A DNA stretch of 64,000 bases from Nicotiana tabacum (lineage: Eukaryota > Streptophyta > Magnoliopsida > Solanales > Solanaceae): positions 123,634,643-123,698,642 of the forward strand of contig NC_134096.1 of the NCBI RefSeq assembly GCF_000715075.1. The letters are read 5' to 3'. The notes under the pieces were generated by a model. The model made no database searches. It worked only from the letters and a program-made list of their open reading frames with translations, and had not been told where the DNA came from. Of this stretch, positions 45,178-57,245 are shown in pieces. How positions within the stretch are numbered: position 1 is the stretch's first letter; the number at the start of each line of letters is the position of its first letter. The position numbers and the translations under genes were made by a program.

Positions 45178-45437
45178 TCTGCTGTATAGAGATACTAGTT
45201 TCCTTCTATAGCTTGTGATGTATAATGTTTCGGGTCTTGGGAATACTGTGTATTACTAGAGTGTTGGTTATTGTACATGCCGAGCGATATTGTTACGAGT
45301 TATTTAGTTATCTGTTGCAGTTAGTTGTTAAGTTTTACTTTCATTTTGTTATTTCCGCATTGTGTTAGGCTTACCTAGTCGTAGAGACTAGGCGCCATCA
45401 CGATGACTTACGGAAGGAGAATTGGGTCGTGACAAGT

Positions 45438-45449
45438 TGGTATTAAAGC
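45438..45449 (+). other. Element 2 primer-binding site, mutated
   Basis: TGGTATTAAAGC lies 3 bp after the LTR end. It has two G/C-to-A/T changes against the tRNA-Met PBS TGGTATCAGAGC, which is intact after the second LTR (54099-54110). Confidence 0.82.
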
Positions 45450-45635
45450 TCTAGGTTCATAGGTGTCGTGAGTCACAAGCTGGTTTATTAGAGTCTCGCG
45501 GATCGGTATGGAGACGTCTTTACTTATCTTCGGGAGGCTATGGAACAGCTAGGAAAACTAAACTTCTTTGATTTTTTATCGTGCAAAAATTGTTGACTTC
45601 AAAATTCTAAACTTCTGTATTCTATTCTCTCACAG

Positions 45636-47090
45636 ATGGTGAGGACACGTATATGCGGATCTGATGACCAGGCACCCCGCGCCCCCTGCTAGAGCCGCGA
45701 GAGGCAAGGGCCGGGGTAGAGGCCGAGGACGTTCACGTGGTGTAGCCAGAGCACCCGCACGAGCTGCTTCAGAGGAGCCCCAGTAGCTCCAGCTGGAGGG
45801 CAGGCACCTGAGGAACCTGTTCCTGCACCAACCCTCTAGGAGGCTCTAGCCCAGTTTCTAAGTATGTTTAGCACCTTACTCAAGCTGGATTGATTCCACT
45901 TGCTCCTGACACATCTCAGGCCGGGGGAAGAGCACAGACTCCCATCGCCGGTACTCCAGAGCAGCGGGTTCAGGTCAACTGGGTTCCAGAGATTATACCG
46001 ATAAAGCCGGTAGCTCCAACTCAGCCCAAGGTTAGGGCAACAGTTTTTGAGGCAGAGCAACTCAGACATGAGAGGTACAAGAAGTGCCACCCTCCTACCT
46101 TCAGTGGATTGGCTTCAGAGGATGCCGAGGGTTTTCTGGAGGAGTGTCACCGTATTCTCTGTACTATGGGTGTAGCAGAGTCGAGTGGGGTTTCTTTTAC
46201 TATATTCCAGCTTAGAGGAGTAGCCTATCAGTGGTGGTGTTCTTATGAGTTGGGTAGTCCGGCTGAGGCAGCTTCACTTACATGGACTCAGTTCTCAGAC
46301 ATGTTCTTGAGGGAGTATGTTCCTCAGAGTCTCAGAGACACATGGCGTACGGAGTTGGAGCAGTTGCACCGGGGTGCTATGACTTTGTCAGAGTATGCAG
46401 TTCTCTTCAGTGATTTGGCCCAACATGCACCAGCCTTGGTTGCCACAGTTCGAGAGAGGGTTCGTCGGTTTATTGAGGGACTCCACCCCAGTATCAAGCT
46501 TAGCATGACCCGGGAGTTTGAGATGGATATTTCTTACCTACAGGTTGTGTGTATTGCTAGGAGATTGGAGGGTATTCTTGGTCGGGAGAGAGAGGAGAGG
46601 GAGGCCAAGAGGTCTCGAGAGTCTGGCACTGATAGTGGTACTCATGCTCCAACTGCAACTCTCCATATTAGAGCCCCGTTCATTCAGCTCTTCCAGCCGC
46701 CAGTGGTATTCCGGCCCCTTTTAGGCCCCAGGAGCCTTATTATGCACCGCCAGTATCTAGTGCACCTTCTGCACGGGGTGCTTTTAGCGGTCAGTCCAGC
46801 AGACCTAGCCCGAGCCAGTCACAACAGTCACGCCCTCTGAGAACTTTTTTTAAGTGTGGCGACACTCGCCATATGGTGAGGGATTGCCCCAGACTTAGGA
46901 GGGATGCACCTCCACAGACTTCTCAGGCACAACGTGCTCTACCGGGTCCTCAGGCTATGATTACAGCACCAGCTACCACCCCACCTGCTCAGCCAGCTCG
47001 AGGTGGAGGTTGGGGAGGTCGAGGTCGCCCTAGAGGGGGAGTCCAGACCAGATATTATGCTCCTCCCGCTCATACAGAAGTAGTTGCTTC
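45636..47090 (+). pseudogene. Element 2 gag pseudogene
   Basis: ATG at 45636 opens MVRTRICGSDDQ, but an extra C near 45680 shifts the frame into a TAG. The matching start at 54297 lacks this insertion. The gag domain is open at 45890-46840 (CHPPTFSG, WWCSYELG, WTQFSDMFLREYVP, MTLSEYAVLFSDLAQHA). A frame change near 46840 precedes the zinc-knuckle region (FKCGDTRHMVRDCP), where the first cysteine is replaced. A glycine/arginine-rich linker (GGGWGGRGRPRGG) leads into the protease. It encodes the structural capsid protein of the family and is not functional here. Confidence 0.85.
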
Positions 47091-48950
47091 CGACTCTGTG
47101 ATTACAGGTATTGTCCCGGTCTGTCATAGAGATGCGTCTGTCTTATTTGATCTAGGATATACTTATTCCTATGTGTCCTCTTATTTTACTCTGTATTTGG
47201 GCGTAGCCCGTGATTCTTTGAGTTTTCCTATTTATGTGTCTACACCGATGGGAGATTCTATTGTTGTAGACCGTATGTATCGGTCGTGTTTGGTTGCTCT
47301 TAGTGGTTTTGAGACCAGAGCCAATTTATTATTGCTCAGCATGGTAGACTTTGATATTATTTTGGGCATAGACTTGTTGTCGCCCCATTATGCTATTCTT
47401 GTTTGTCACGCCAAAACCGTGACGCTGGCTATGGCAGGATTACCGCAATTAGAGTAGAGATGTACCTTAGAGTATACTCCTAGCAGAGTTATTTTATTTC
47501 TTAAAGCTCAACGAATGGTTGAGAAGGGGTGTGACGCGTGTCTAGCTTATGTAAGAGATGTTAGTATTGATACCCCTACAGTTGAGTCAGTTCCAGTAGT
47601 GAGGGATTCTTCGAATATATTTCCAGCTGATCTTTCGGGCATACCGCTCGACAAAGATATTGACTTTAGCATTAATTTGTTGTCGGGCACTCAGCGCATC
47701 TCTATTCCTCCATATCGTATGGCTCCTCCTGAGTTGAAGGAGTTGAAGGAGCAGTTACAAGAGTTGATTGATAAGGGCTTCATTCGGCCCAGTGTGTCAC
47801 CTTGGATTGCTCATGTCTTATTTTTAAAGAAGAAGGATGGTTCTATGCGGATGTGTATTGATTACCGCCAGTTGAACAAAGTCACAGTGAAGAACATGTA
47901 TCCATTGCCTCGTATTGATGACCTATTTGATCAGTTACATGGTGCCAGAGTGTTTTCCAAGATTGACTTACGTTCAAGTTATCATCAGTTGAAGATTCGG
48001 GATCCATATATACCGAAGATTGCTTTCGGGATCCATATATCCCGAATATTGCTTTCAGGACTCGGTATGGTCACTATGAGTTTCTTGTGATGTCATTTGG
48101 GCTGACTAATGCTCCAGCAACATTTATGCACAGTGTGTTCTGACCCTATCTTGACTCATTCGTCATTGTGTTTATTGATGACATTCTGGTGTACTCTCGG
48201 GCTCGAGAGGATCATGAACAGCACCTGATGACTGTGCTTCAGATCTTGAGAGAAAAGAAGTTGTATGCATAATTTTCAAAGTGTAAGTTTTGGCATTACT
48301 CAGTGGAATTCTTGGGTCATGTAGTATCGAGTGATGGGATCCAAGTGGATCCGAAGAAGGTTGAAGCAGTGCAGAGTTGGCCCAGACCATCCTCTGCTAC
48401 ATAGATCCAAAGTTTTATTGGTTTGGCGGGGTATTACCGTCGATTTGTAGAGGGTTTCTCATCTATTGCAGCACCTATGACCAGGTGACCCATAAGGGTG
48501 CTCCGTTCATGTGGACAGAGGTGTGTGAGGAGAGCTTTCCGAAGCTCAAGACACCTTTGACTACAGCCCCAATATTGGTATTGCCTATAGGTTCGGGGTC
48601 ATATACTATATATTGTGATGCTTCGCGTATTGGTCTTGGCGCAGTGTTGATGCAGGACGACAGGGTGATTGCCTACGCGTCCAGACAGCTGAAGGTGCAT
48701 GAAAAGAACTACCTTGTCCATGACCTCGAGTTAGCAGCTATTGTTCATGCCTTAAAGATTTGGCGGCACTATTTTTACGGTGTCCTTTGTGAGATTTACA
48801 CTGATCACCGGAGTTTGTAGTATCTGTTCAAATAGAAGGATCTTAACTTGCGCCAGCGGAGGTGGTTGGAGCTGGTTAAGGATTATGATATCACCATTTT
48901 GTACCATTCCGGGAAGGCCAATGTGGTGGCCGATTTTGGGAGTCGCTGGG
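47091..48950 (+). pseudogene. Element 2 protease, reverse transcriptase and RNase H
   Basis: The protease segment keeps VLFD but has LGYTYSYVSSYF after it. RT runs from [15 protein letters not shown] (about 47720) through [15 protein letters not shown] and [14 protein letters not shown] 29-bp direct duplication (47999-48056) then shifts the frame, before [13 protein letters not shown] and [11 protein letters not shown] (about 48170). RNase H has [15 protein letters not shown] and IYTDHRSL followed by TAG. Further stops include TGA after HSVF (48140), TAA near 48270 and TAG near 48837. The C-terminal region lies at 48848-48950 ([10 protein letters not shown]). Clearly inactive. Confidence 0.87.
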
Positions 48951-50564
48951 CGGATAGTTTGGGGAGCTTATCATATCTACCAGCAGCAGAGAGGCCATTG
49001 GCGTTGGATGTTCAGGCCTTAGCCAGCCAGTTTGTTATATTGGATATTTCTAAGCCGAGTCGAGTATTGGCTTGCGTGGTTTCTCGGTCTTCTCTTTATG
49101 ATCATATCAGGGAGAGTCAGTATGATATCCCCCATCTGCTTGTCCTTAAGGACACGGTCCAGCACGGTGATGCTAAGGAGGTCACTATTGGGGATGAAGG
49201 TGCATTGAGGATGTAGGGCAGGCTATGTGTGCCCAATGTGGATGGGTTGCATGAGTTGATTCTCCAGGAGGCTCACAGTTCGCGGTATTCCATTCATCCG
49301 GGTGCCGTAAAGATGTATCAGGACTTGAGGCATCATTATAGGTGGAGAAGAATGAAGAAGGACATAGTGGAATATGTAACTCGGTGCCTAAATTGCTAGC
49401 GTGTGAAGTATGAGCATCAGCGGCCAGGTGAGTTGCTTCAGAAGTTAGAGATTCCAGAGTGGAAATGGGAGCGGATCACTATGAATTTCGTTGTTGGCCT
49501 TTCACGGACTCAGCGGAAGTTGGATGCAGTTTAGATGATTGTGGATAGGCTAACCAAATCAGCTAATTTCATTCATATGATGACTACCTATTCTTCCGAG
49601 CAGTTGGCTCAAATTTATATCCGCGAGATTATCAGGCTTCATGGTGTACCGGTATCTATTATCTCTGACTGAGGTACACAGTTTACATCATGGTTCTGGA
49701 GGGCTGTAAAGCAGGAGTTAGGTACTCGAGTGGAGTTAAGCACAATATTTCACCCTCAGAAGGATGGACCGTCTGAGTGCACTATCCAGATATTGGAGGA
49801 TATGCTTCGTGCGTGTGATAAATATTGGGGGTACTTGGGACCAACTCTTGCCACTTGCGGAGTTTGCATATATTAACAGTTATCAGTCGAGCATCCAAAT
49901 GGCACCGTATGAGGCTCTATATGGTAGGCGGTGTCGGTCTCTAGTGGGTTGGTTCGAGCCGGGAGAGGTTAGGTTATTGGGTACAGACTTGGTTCAGGAT
50001 GCTCAGGAGAAGGTTAAGGTGATTCAGGATCGACTTCGCACATCTCAGTCCAGACAGAAGATTTATGCGGATCGGAAGGTTCGCGATGTTGCATTCATGG
50101 TTGGAGAGTGGGTCCTGCTCCGGGTGTCACCCATGAAGGGTGTTATGAGGTTCGAAAAGAAGGGTAAGCTGAGCCCAAGGTTTATCGGCCCATTTGAGGT
50201 GTTGCGACGTGTTGGGGAGGTTGCTTATGAGCTTGCCTTGCCTCCCAGTCTAGCAAGAGTTCACCAAGTATTCCATATTTCTATACTCCGGAAGTATCAC
50301 GGTGATCCGTCTCATGTTTTGGATTTCAGCTCAGTCCAGTTGGACAAGGATTTATCTTATGTTGAGGAGCAGGTGGCTATTTTGGACAAGCAAGTTCGAA
50401 TGCTGAGGTCAAAGAACATTACTTCCGTGAAGGTTTAGTAGAGGGGTCAGCCGATCGAGGAGGCGACTTGGGAGACCGAGCATGAAATGCGCAACCGCTA
50501 TCCTCATCTTTTTACCACTTCAGGTATGTCTCTATGCTCGTTCGAGGATGAACAATTGTTTTAA
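48951..50564 (+). pseudogene. Element 2 integrase and chromodomain
   Basis: The zinc-binding region (HPGAVKMYQDL, CLNC) is followed by TAG. In the core the first catalytic position reads ITMNFVVGL, with AAT at 49484-49486 in place of the Asp codon kept in the other two elements. The second Asp lies in IISD, just before TGA (49670-49672). The C-terminal part is open at 49764-50438 (NSYQSSIQMAPYEALYG, GPFEVLRRVGEVAYELALPP). After one TAG, the chromodomain-like end has RGQPIEEATWETE and YPHLF. Pol ends with TAA at 50562-50564. Confidence 0.85.
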
Positions 50565-50565
50565 T

Positions 50566-50575
50566 AAGGGGAGGA
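50566..50575 (+). other. Element 2 polypurine tract
   Basis: AAGGGGAGGA, just after the pol stop codon and directly before the LTR start TGTAATGACC. Confidence 0.75.
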
Positions 50576-52489
50576 TGTAATGACCCGGCCGGTCTTTTTG
50601 AGTGTATTAGCCCCGATCCCCTATTTACTGCTTTCCCTATATCTTGTTTTGCTTATGTGACTTGCCAGGAGGTTCTATTTATTGTTTTGGACTGATTAGG
50701 GTCACTAAGTCCCTAAAACGGAAGCTTAAGTCTTAGGATTTTGACCGTAGTTGGAACTGTGTGAAGACGACTCCAGAATGGAGTTTCGTCGGTTCCGTTA
50801 TCTCTGTTGGGTGATTTTGGACTTAGGAGTGTGTCCGGAATGTGAATTGGAGGTCTATAGCTGATTTAGGGTTGAAATGGCGAAAGTCAAATTTTTGGAA
50901 AGTTTGACCGGAAGTGGACTTTTTGATATCGGGTTCGAATACCGATTCCGAAAGTTGGAGTAGGTATGTAATGTCAATTATGATTTGTTTGCAAAATTTG
51001 AGGTCAATCGGACGTGATTTGATATGTTTCGGCATCGGTTGTAGAAGTTTGAATTTTCAAAGTTTATTAAGTTTGAATTGGAGGGTGATTCCTGTTTTAG
51101 CATTGTTTGATGTGATTTGAACGCTCAACTAAGTTCATATTGTGTTTTAGGACTTGTAGGAATGTTTGGCTGAGGTCCCGGGGGCCTCGGGTTGATTTCG
51201 GGTGGTTAACAAATCATTTTGGACTTGTGAAAGATTGCAGATTTTTCTGGTTTTCGAGTTGCTGGTTTCCTTCTTCGCGTTCACGATGGGAGATCTGCAT
51301 TCGCGAAGAGGAACTGGAGGCAGGTGGGATTTGTTTTTCGCGTTCGCGATGGAGGTCTCGCTTTCGCGATGCTCTGAGGTAATTGGTCTACGCGTTCGCA
51401 ATGTGGTGTCACGTTCGCATTGAGGAAGTTGGTCGACTGAGTCTCCGGGCCATTTTGCCTACGCGTTTGTGATGCTGGTTCCGCATTCGCGTAAGGTCGA
51501 GCTGAGTAACCTTCTCATTCGCGAGTAGACCATCGCGTTCGCGATGAAGGATTTTGGACTAAATCAATTATGTGCTTCGCGAACGCGAGGATGTGGCCGC
51601 GTTCGCGAAGAAGGGATGCCTGGGCAGTACTAAAGTTTCCAAAAAATAAGGGTTGGCCATTTTTATAGAAACTTGAGATAGGGAGCTCGTATTTGGATGA
51701 GATTTTTAGGGATTTTCAGAGGCATCGATTGGGTAATGATTCTTCACTTATTTTTGGTTATATTCCACTAATATATCATTAATTCCATCCTTTAATTTCG
51801 GATTTGAGTTGAAACATTTGGGAAAAATGGGAGAAGTTCTTCAACTATGTTTTTGGGTTTTGGTTGGGATTTTGATATTGAATTTGAATAATTTTGGTAC
51901 AAGTATACTCGTGAGTGAATGGGTGTTCATATTTTGTGACTTTTACCTGATTCCGAGACGTGGGTACGAGTCGACGTTTTAGGACGATTTTCGAAATTCT
52001 TGTTAAAGTCTTGATTTCATTAATTAGATTAGTCTATTATAGTTGTATTGATGATATGTAATTGTTTTTGACTAGATTTGGGCCATTCGGAATTGGATAA
52101 TCGAGGAAAGGGCATTCTTACTGATTGATTGAACTTAGTACGAGGTAAGTAGCTTGCCGAACCTTGGGGGGGGGGGGAACCCCCTTAGGATTTGGTACTG
52201 TTGTGATATGTGAGCGCCGTGTACGTGAGGTGACGAGTGCGTACACTGGCCATTTGTTGTAAAACCCGACTTTTACTGAGTAGTAACCTGTTTTCATCTT
52301 AATTGAGTTATATCAACATGTGTAGTTATCCTGTTTAGCTTAATATCGCATGTTTATGTGTTTTAAATGCTTATTTGAACTCTGTGCAACATGCCAAGTT
52401 GATTTCCTGCTTCTCCTTGACCTTTATCAGTCTTAACTGTAGAATTCTTGCTATTAACTGTTGTATTTATCGGTTTGAGTTGAGTATTG

Positions 52490-52770
52490 ACTTTTGAGAC
52501 TACGAGGCGGTACCTCGGGAGTTCTCCCTACATATTTACTTTTGAGACTACGAGGCGGTACCTAGGGATTTCTCCCTGTATATTTACTTTTAAGACTACG
52601 AGGCGGTACCTCGGGAGTTCTCCCTGCATATTTACTTCTGAGACTATAAGGCGGTACCTCGGGAGTTCTTCCTGCACATTTAATTTTGAGACTGCGAGGC
52701 GGTACCTCGGGAGATTTCTTTGCATATTTACTTTGGGACTACGAGACGGTATCTCGGGAGATCTCTTGCT
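52490..52770 (+). repeat. 48-bp tandem repeat in the element 2 second LTR
   Basis: Six copies of the GAGGCGGTACCTCGGGAG unit, matching 43823-44090 in copy number with scattered substitutions. Confidence 0.87.
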
Positions 52771-53143
52771 GTTTAATCCTGAGTGTTGTGTTGCTATTTT
52801 GCTGTGTTGTCTTTTTTGTTAAATTCTAGTCTCTTATTATATTGCTACATTCTCCTACTTTATTTGTTATATACCAGTGGGCCCTGGCCTGACCTCGTCA
52901 CTACTCTACCGAGGTTAGGCTTGGCACTTACTGGGTACCATTGTGGTGTAGTCATGCTACTCTTCTGCACATGTTTTTTATGTAGATCCATGTGCTTCTT
53001 ATCAGCCCCGCTATTAGCTGAAAGTGCTTGCTGTTGTACGGAGACTTCAAGGTACATTTGCCGCGTCCGTAGACCTCGGAGTCCCCCTCTATTCTCTCCT
53101 ATGTCATTTACCTTTCGTACTTCTTTTCATTAGACTCTGCTGT

Positions 53144-53844
53144 TAGGGGTGTTCATGGTTCGGTTTGGATCGATTTTTCCCTAAAAAGAAACTAAACCAA
53201 GTAAGTCGGTTTTTTAAATATTAGAACCAAACCAAACTAATGAAGTTGTTTTTTATCGATTCAGTTTATGTCGGGTTTTGTCGGCTTTTCGGGTTTTTTG
53301 GTTATTTATCGGGTTTTTCTTCAATTTGAGACATACACTACCAAACCCATATTTCGGAGGATACATTTTCAATGTAACACTATCTAATCAATTGCCCTTT
53401 GAGAAATCTATCATTTAAAAGATATATTGATGATAATTGAATCAAATAGTGATGAATAATTTAAGGACTCGATTAAAAATAGATTATTTTAACATAAAAT
53501 GGATTCATATACTTAGCAAAAGAAAATTATCAATCAAACTAGAATGTAAATGCAAAGAACTGTACTAAAAGTGAAAATGATTAACATGTACCATAAAATG
53601 CTAGAAACTTTGTACAAAAATATACATATATATAGGTGTAATAATAAATTTGAAATAGCTACTTCTATAGTCGGTTTGGTTCGGGTTTTTTCTGTTATTT
53701 TTTTATTAAAACCAAAACCAAACCAAATTTGATCGGTTTTTAAAATTCAAAACCAAAACCTAACCAAAATGTATCGATTTTTTTGGTCGGTTTAGTTTGG
53801 TTTTCGATTTGGTTCGTTTTTTTGGGTTTTTATAAAGACCCCTA
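53144..53844 (+). mobile_element. Non-autonomous hAT-like element in the second LTR of element 2
   Basis: 701 bp, TAGGGGTGTT to GACCCCTA (one change in the right terminus). It is flanked by TCTGCTGT at 53136-53143 and 53845-53852, the same site as in the first LTR. Identical position and duplication mean it was copied with the LTR rather than inserted twice. Confidence 0.88.
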
Positions 53845-54095
53845 TCTGCTGTATAGAGATACTAGTTTCCTTTTGTAGCTTGTGACTTATGATGTTCCGG
53901 GTTTTGGGAATACTGTGTATTACTAGAGTGTTGATTATTGTACATGCCGAACGACATTATTATCAGTTATTTAGTTATCTGTTGTAGTTAATTGTTAAGT
54001 TTTACTTCAATTTTGTTATTTCCGCATTATGTTAGGCTTACCTAGAGACTAGGTACCGTCATGACGTCTTACAGAAGAAAAATTGGGTCGTGACA

Positions 54096-54602
54096 AGTTG
54101 GTATCAGAGCTCTAGGTTCATAGGTGTCGTGAGTCACAAGCCGGTTTATTAGAGTCTCGCGGATCGGTACAGAGACATTTGTACTTATCTTCGGGAGGCT
54201 ACGGAACAATTAGGAAAACTACATTTCTTTGATTCTTTGTCGTGCAAAAATTGCTGACTTCAAAATTCTAAACATCTATATTCTATTCTCTCACAGATGG
54301 TGAGGACACATACATGCAGATCTGATGACCAGGCACCCGCGCCCTCTACTAGAGCCGCGAGAGTTCGGGGCTGGGGTAGAGGCCGAGGACGTTCATGTGG
54401 TGCAGCCAGAGCACCCGCACGAGCTTCTACAGAGGAGCCCCCAGTAGCTCCAGCTAGAGGGCAGGCACCTAATGAACCTATTGCTGCACCAGTCCTCAAG
54501 GAGACTCTAGCCCTGTTTCTGAGCATGTTCACCCCCTTACTCAGGTTGGATTAATTCCACTTGCTCCTGCCACATATCAGACTGGGGGAGAAGCATAGAC
54601 TC
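54096..54602 (+). mobile_element. Partial second internal region of element 2 family
   Basis: An intact PBS TGGTATCAGAGC (54099-54110) is followed by a leader homologous to 45435-45635, then a gag start codon at 54297. The open stretch of 85 codons starts MVRTHTCRSDDQ and continues into a GRGRGRSCG-like basic region. It is truncated about 300 bp into gag at the junction with element 3 LTR sequence (after AGACTCCCGCC). The early gag frame here is better preserved than at 45636. Confidence 0.83.
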
Positions 54603-57245
54603 CCGCCAGTTCGGGTCTGGTGAGGTTTCAGAATGAATTGAGTCACCTAGTGTCAAGGATGAAAACTTAAGTTGAAAAGGTTGATCGAATGTGGACTTAT
54701 GAGTAGACGACTCCGGAATGGAGTTTTGGTAGTTTCTGTTAGCTCTGTTGGGTGCTTTTGGACTTAAGAGCATATCCGGATTGTGATTTGGAGGTCTATA
54801 GTTGAATTAGGCTTGAAATAGCGAAAGTTGGAAATTTAGAAGTTTGACCGGGAGTGGGCTTTATGGTTACCGGGCTCGGATTGGAATTCTGGGGGTTGGA
54901 GTAGGTCTGTGGTGTCATTTGTGACTTGTGTGCAAAATATGGCGTCAATCGGACATGATTTGATAGGCTTCAGCGTCGTTTGTAGAAGTTGGAATTTCCT
55001 TAGTTTCAATAGGCTTGAATTGGGGTGCGATTCATGTTTTGATGTTGTTTAAGGTGATTTGAGGGCTCGACGAAGTTCGTATTGTGTTTTAGGACTTGTT
55101 GGTATGTTTGGTTGAGGTCCCGAGGGGTCTCGGGTGGATTTCGGATGGTTAACGGATCAAAAGTGAGATTTAGTGCATTGCTAAAGTTGGGAGTTTTCTG
55201 GTGTGATCGCACTTGCGAGGAATTGGCCGCAGGTGCGATGCCGTAGATGCGGCTGGATTTGCGCAGGTACGGAGCTGGGCTGGCCTAGCCTGGGGCAAGA
55301 CGGAGGTGCGAGGGGGTAACTGCATCCGCGAGCTCGCAGGTCCGAGCAAGGCTCTGCAGATGCGGAGTTGAGGGGCGAGGTCTGTTTCTGCAGAAGCGGA
55401 TAGTGGGCCGCAGAAGGGCCTCTGCAGGTGCAGAACTTGGAGCGTAGATGCGGGCCCTAGGGATTTACGTGATTTTTGCAGAAGCGGATGATTTTACCGC
55501 AAAAGCAGTTTTGCAGGTGCGGTTATTTGGCCGCAGGTGCGAAGCCTGGGCAGTGTTTTATAAATGAGGGTTCCGAGATTTTTCACCATTTTAAACATTT
55601 CAATCTCTGGATTTGACGATTCTTGAGAAGACTTTTGGGGGATTCCTTGAGGTAAGTCACTTGTGGTCTAATTTATTCAATAATTGTGTATCCCCATTGA
55701 TTTTCGCACCTAGTTTGTGTGTATTTAAGGTGGAATTTGGGAGTTTGAGGCTAGGGATTTGGAGATTTTGAGTTGGGGAATTGAGTGACGATTTGGTTCG
55801 AGATTTTGGTAAATTTGGTACGGTTGTGCTCGTGGTTGAATGGGCTTTCGAGTTTTGTGACTTTTATTGCATTTCATAACGTGTGCCTGGGGACTAGCTT
55901 TTGAGTCGACTTTTGACTTTTGATTAAGAGTTTAGTATTTTCTTATGGAATTGATTCCTTTATCCCGTGTTGATTGTATCACATTGTTTGTTGCTAGATT
56001 CGAGACATTCAGAGGCCGTTTTGCGAGGCAAAGGTTGGTTGGAGTCGAGATTTGCTCAGATTTAGGTAAGTAACATTTCTAAATTTGGTTATGAGGATAT
56101 GAAACCCTGTATTATGTGTCATGTGTTTGGTTTTGGAGGTGACGCACATGCTAGGTGACGGGCGTATGGGTGTGCACCGTAGGAATTATGACTTGGTCCA
56201 TTCCATGGAACTGTATAGTTGAATAATCTGTTGTTATTTGTATATTCATCTTGTGGTATAGAAATTGAGCTGCAAATCATGTTTAGCCCATGTGTTGTTA
56301 CTGTGGGGACCCTCGAAGGTCGTGTTACATGTTGAATTATCTGCTAAATTGCTGTTTTGCACTCACTCACAGTTTTACTTGCATATCATATCTTAGTCTC
56401 TATTGTTCTTTGTTGATACATCATATCATTTCTGTTTGGGCTGATTTTCATGATTACTGAGAGCCCGAGAGACTGGAGAGATTGATGACTGAGTGAGGTC
56501 GAGGGCCTGATTGTGAGGATACTTATGGGATCGGGCTGCACGCCGCAACATGTTTCATTGATTTTCGCCATGATTGGCTTGTTATAGAGCTTGGGATGAA
56601 GGAGTCCCTCTAGAGTCTGTACACACCCCCAGTGAGCGCAGGTACCTACTAAGTGCGAGTGTCGAGTGCCAAGTGCTGAGTGCTGAGTGCCGAGTGCTGA
56701 GTAAGAGTGCCGAGCGACTGAGATGATGAGTGACTGTGAGGTTGGAGTGTACGGGAGGACTGAGTGGCTTTTTTTCTGAGATTATGCATTTGATTCCATT
56801 GCTGTTGTACTTCAGCTGACATATATCACTGTCATGAAATTTTTGAAAGATATTATATCCTTTTGCAATTGAACTTGACATGAATTAACTGTTTTGGCCT
56901 TAATTGTCGAACTTGAAAGCATGTTTATCTTCCCATGTTGTAATTTCTATAATTGAACTATATCCATGAAGCTCGTCACTATTTTAAGTCCACTATTTAG
57001 TCTTGTTACTTATTGAGTTGGTTGTACTCACGCTACACCCTACACTTCGTGTGCAGATTCAGGTACTTCTGGTCACGGTGTGTGTTGATTTCCTTGCACA
57101 GCTTGATCGTTGGAGATTCCAAGGTAGCTGCCCGGTGTTCGCAGACCTTGTCTGTCCTTCCCTATCTTTCTGCTTTATGTATTTAGTTATAGTCTTTCAC
57201 AAACATTTCTTCTAAACTTGTGTTGTATAGACGCTAATGTACTTT
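54603..57245 (+). mobile_element. Element 3 5' LTR, truncated at both ends
   Basis: Homologous to 62615-63934 and beyond, starting at AGTTCGGGTCTGGTGAGG, so about the first 100 bp are missing. It contains a GCAGGTGCGA/GCAGAAGCGG-rich stretch (55205-55545) and a short TGCCGAGTGCTGAG-type repeat (about 56660-56720). The LTR 3' end and PBS are replaced by the sequence from 57246. Confidence 0.8.

Larger units (their letters stand above)
41906..45434 (+). mobile_element. Element 2 5' LTR
   Basis: 3529 bp, TGTAACGACCCGGCCGG to GGGTCGTGACA. It contains a CpG-rich GCGTTCGCGA region (42600-42950), a 48-bp tandem repeat (about 43823-44090) and a nested hAT-like element (44472-45177). A potential 5' flank TATTA lies at 41901-41905; its partner cannot be identified because the 3' side continues into retroelement sequence. 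Confidence 0.88.
50576..54095 (+). mobile_element. Element 2 second LTR
   Basis: 3520 bp, TGTAATGACCCGGCCGG to GGGTCGTGACA. Collinear with the first LTR, including the GCGTTCGCGA region (51275-51610), the 48-bp repeat (52490-52770) and the nested hAT-like element. It has a run of 12 G at 52166-52177 where the first LTR has only five G. It is followed by a PBS rather than flanking DNA. Confidence 0.88.
41906..54602 (+). mobile_element. Chromovirus-type Ty3/gypsy element 2 with LTR-internal-LTR-internal layout
   Basis: LTR (41906-45434), PBS, decayed gag-pol-chromodomain (45636-50564), PPT and a second LTR (50576-54095). This LTR is followed not by host DNA but by a PBS and the first part of another internal region (54096-54602), which ends at the truncated LTR of element 3. 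The structure therefore looks like the product of recombination between two copies of the family, or of a tandem insertion. Confidence 0.87.

Noticed and set aside
54260..54532. Minus-strand frame of 90 codons rich in Ala and Pro
   Set aside because: Antisense of the GC-rich gag N-terminus starting at 54297, which has clear homology to the element 2 gag start.
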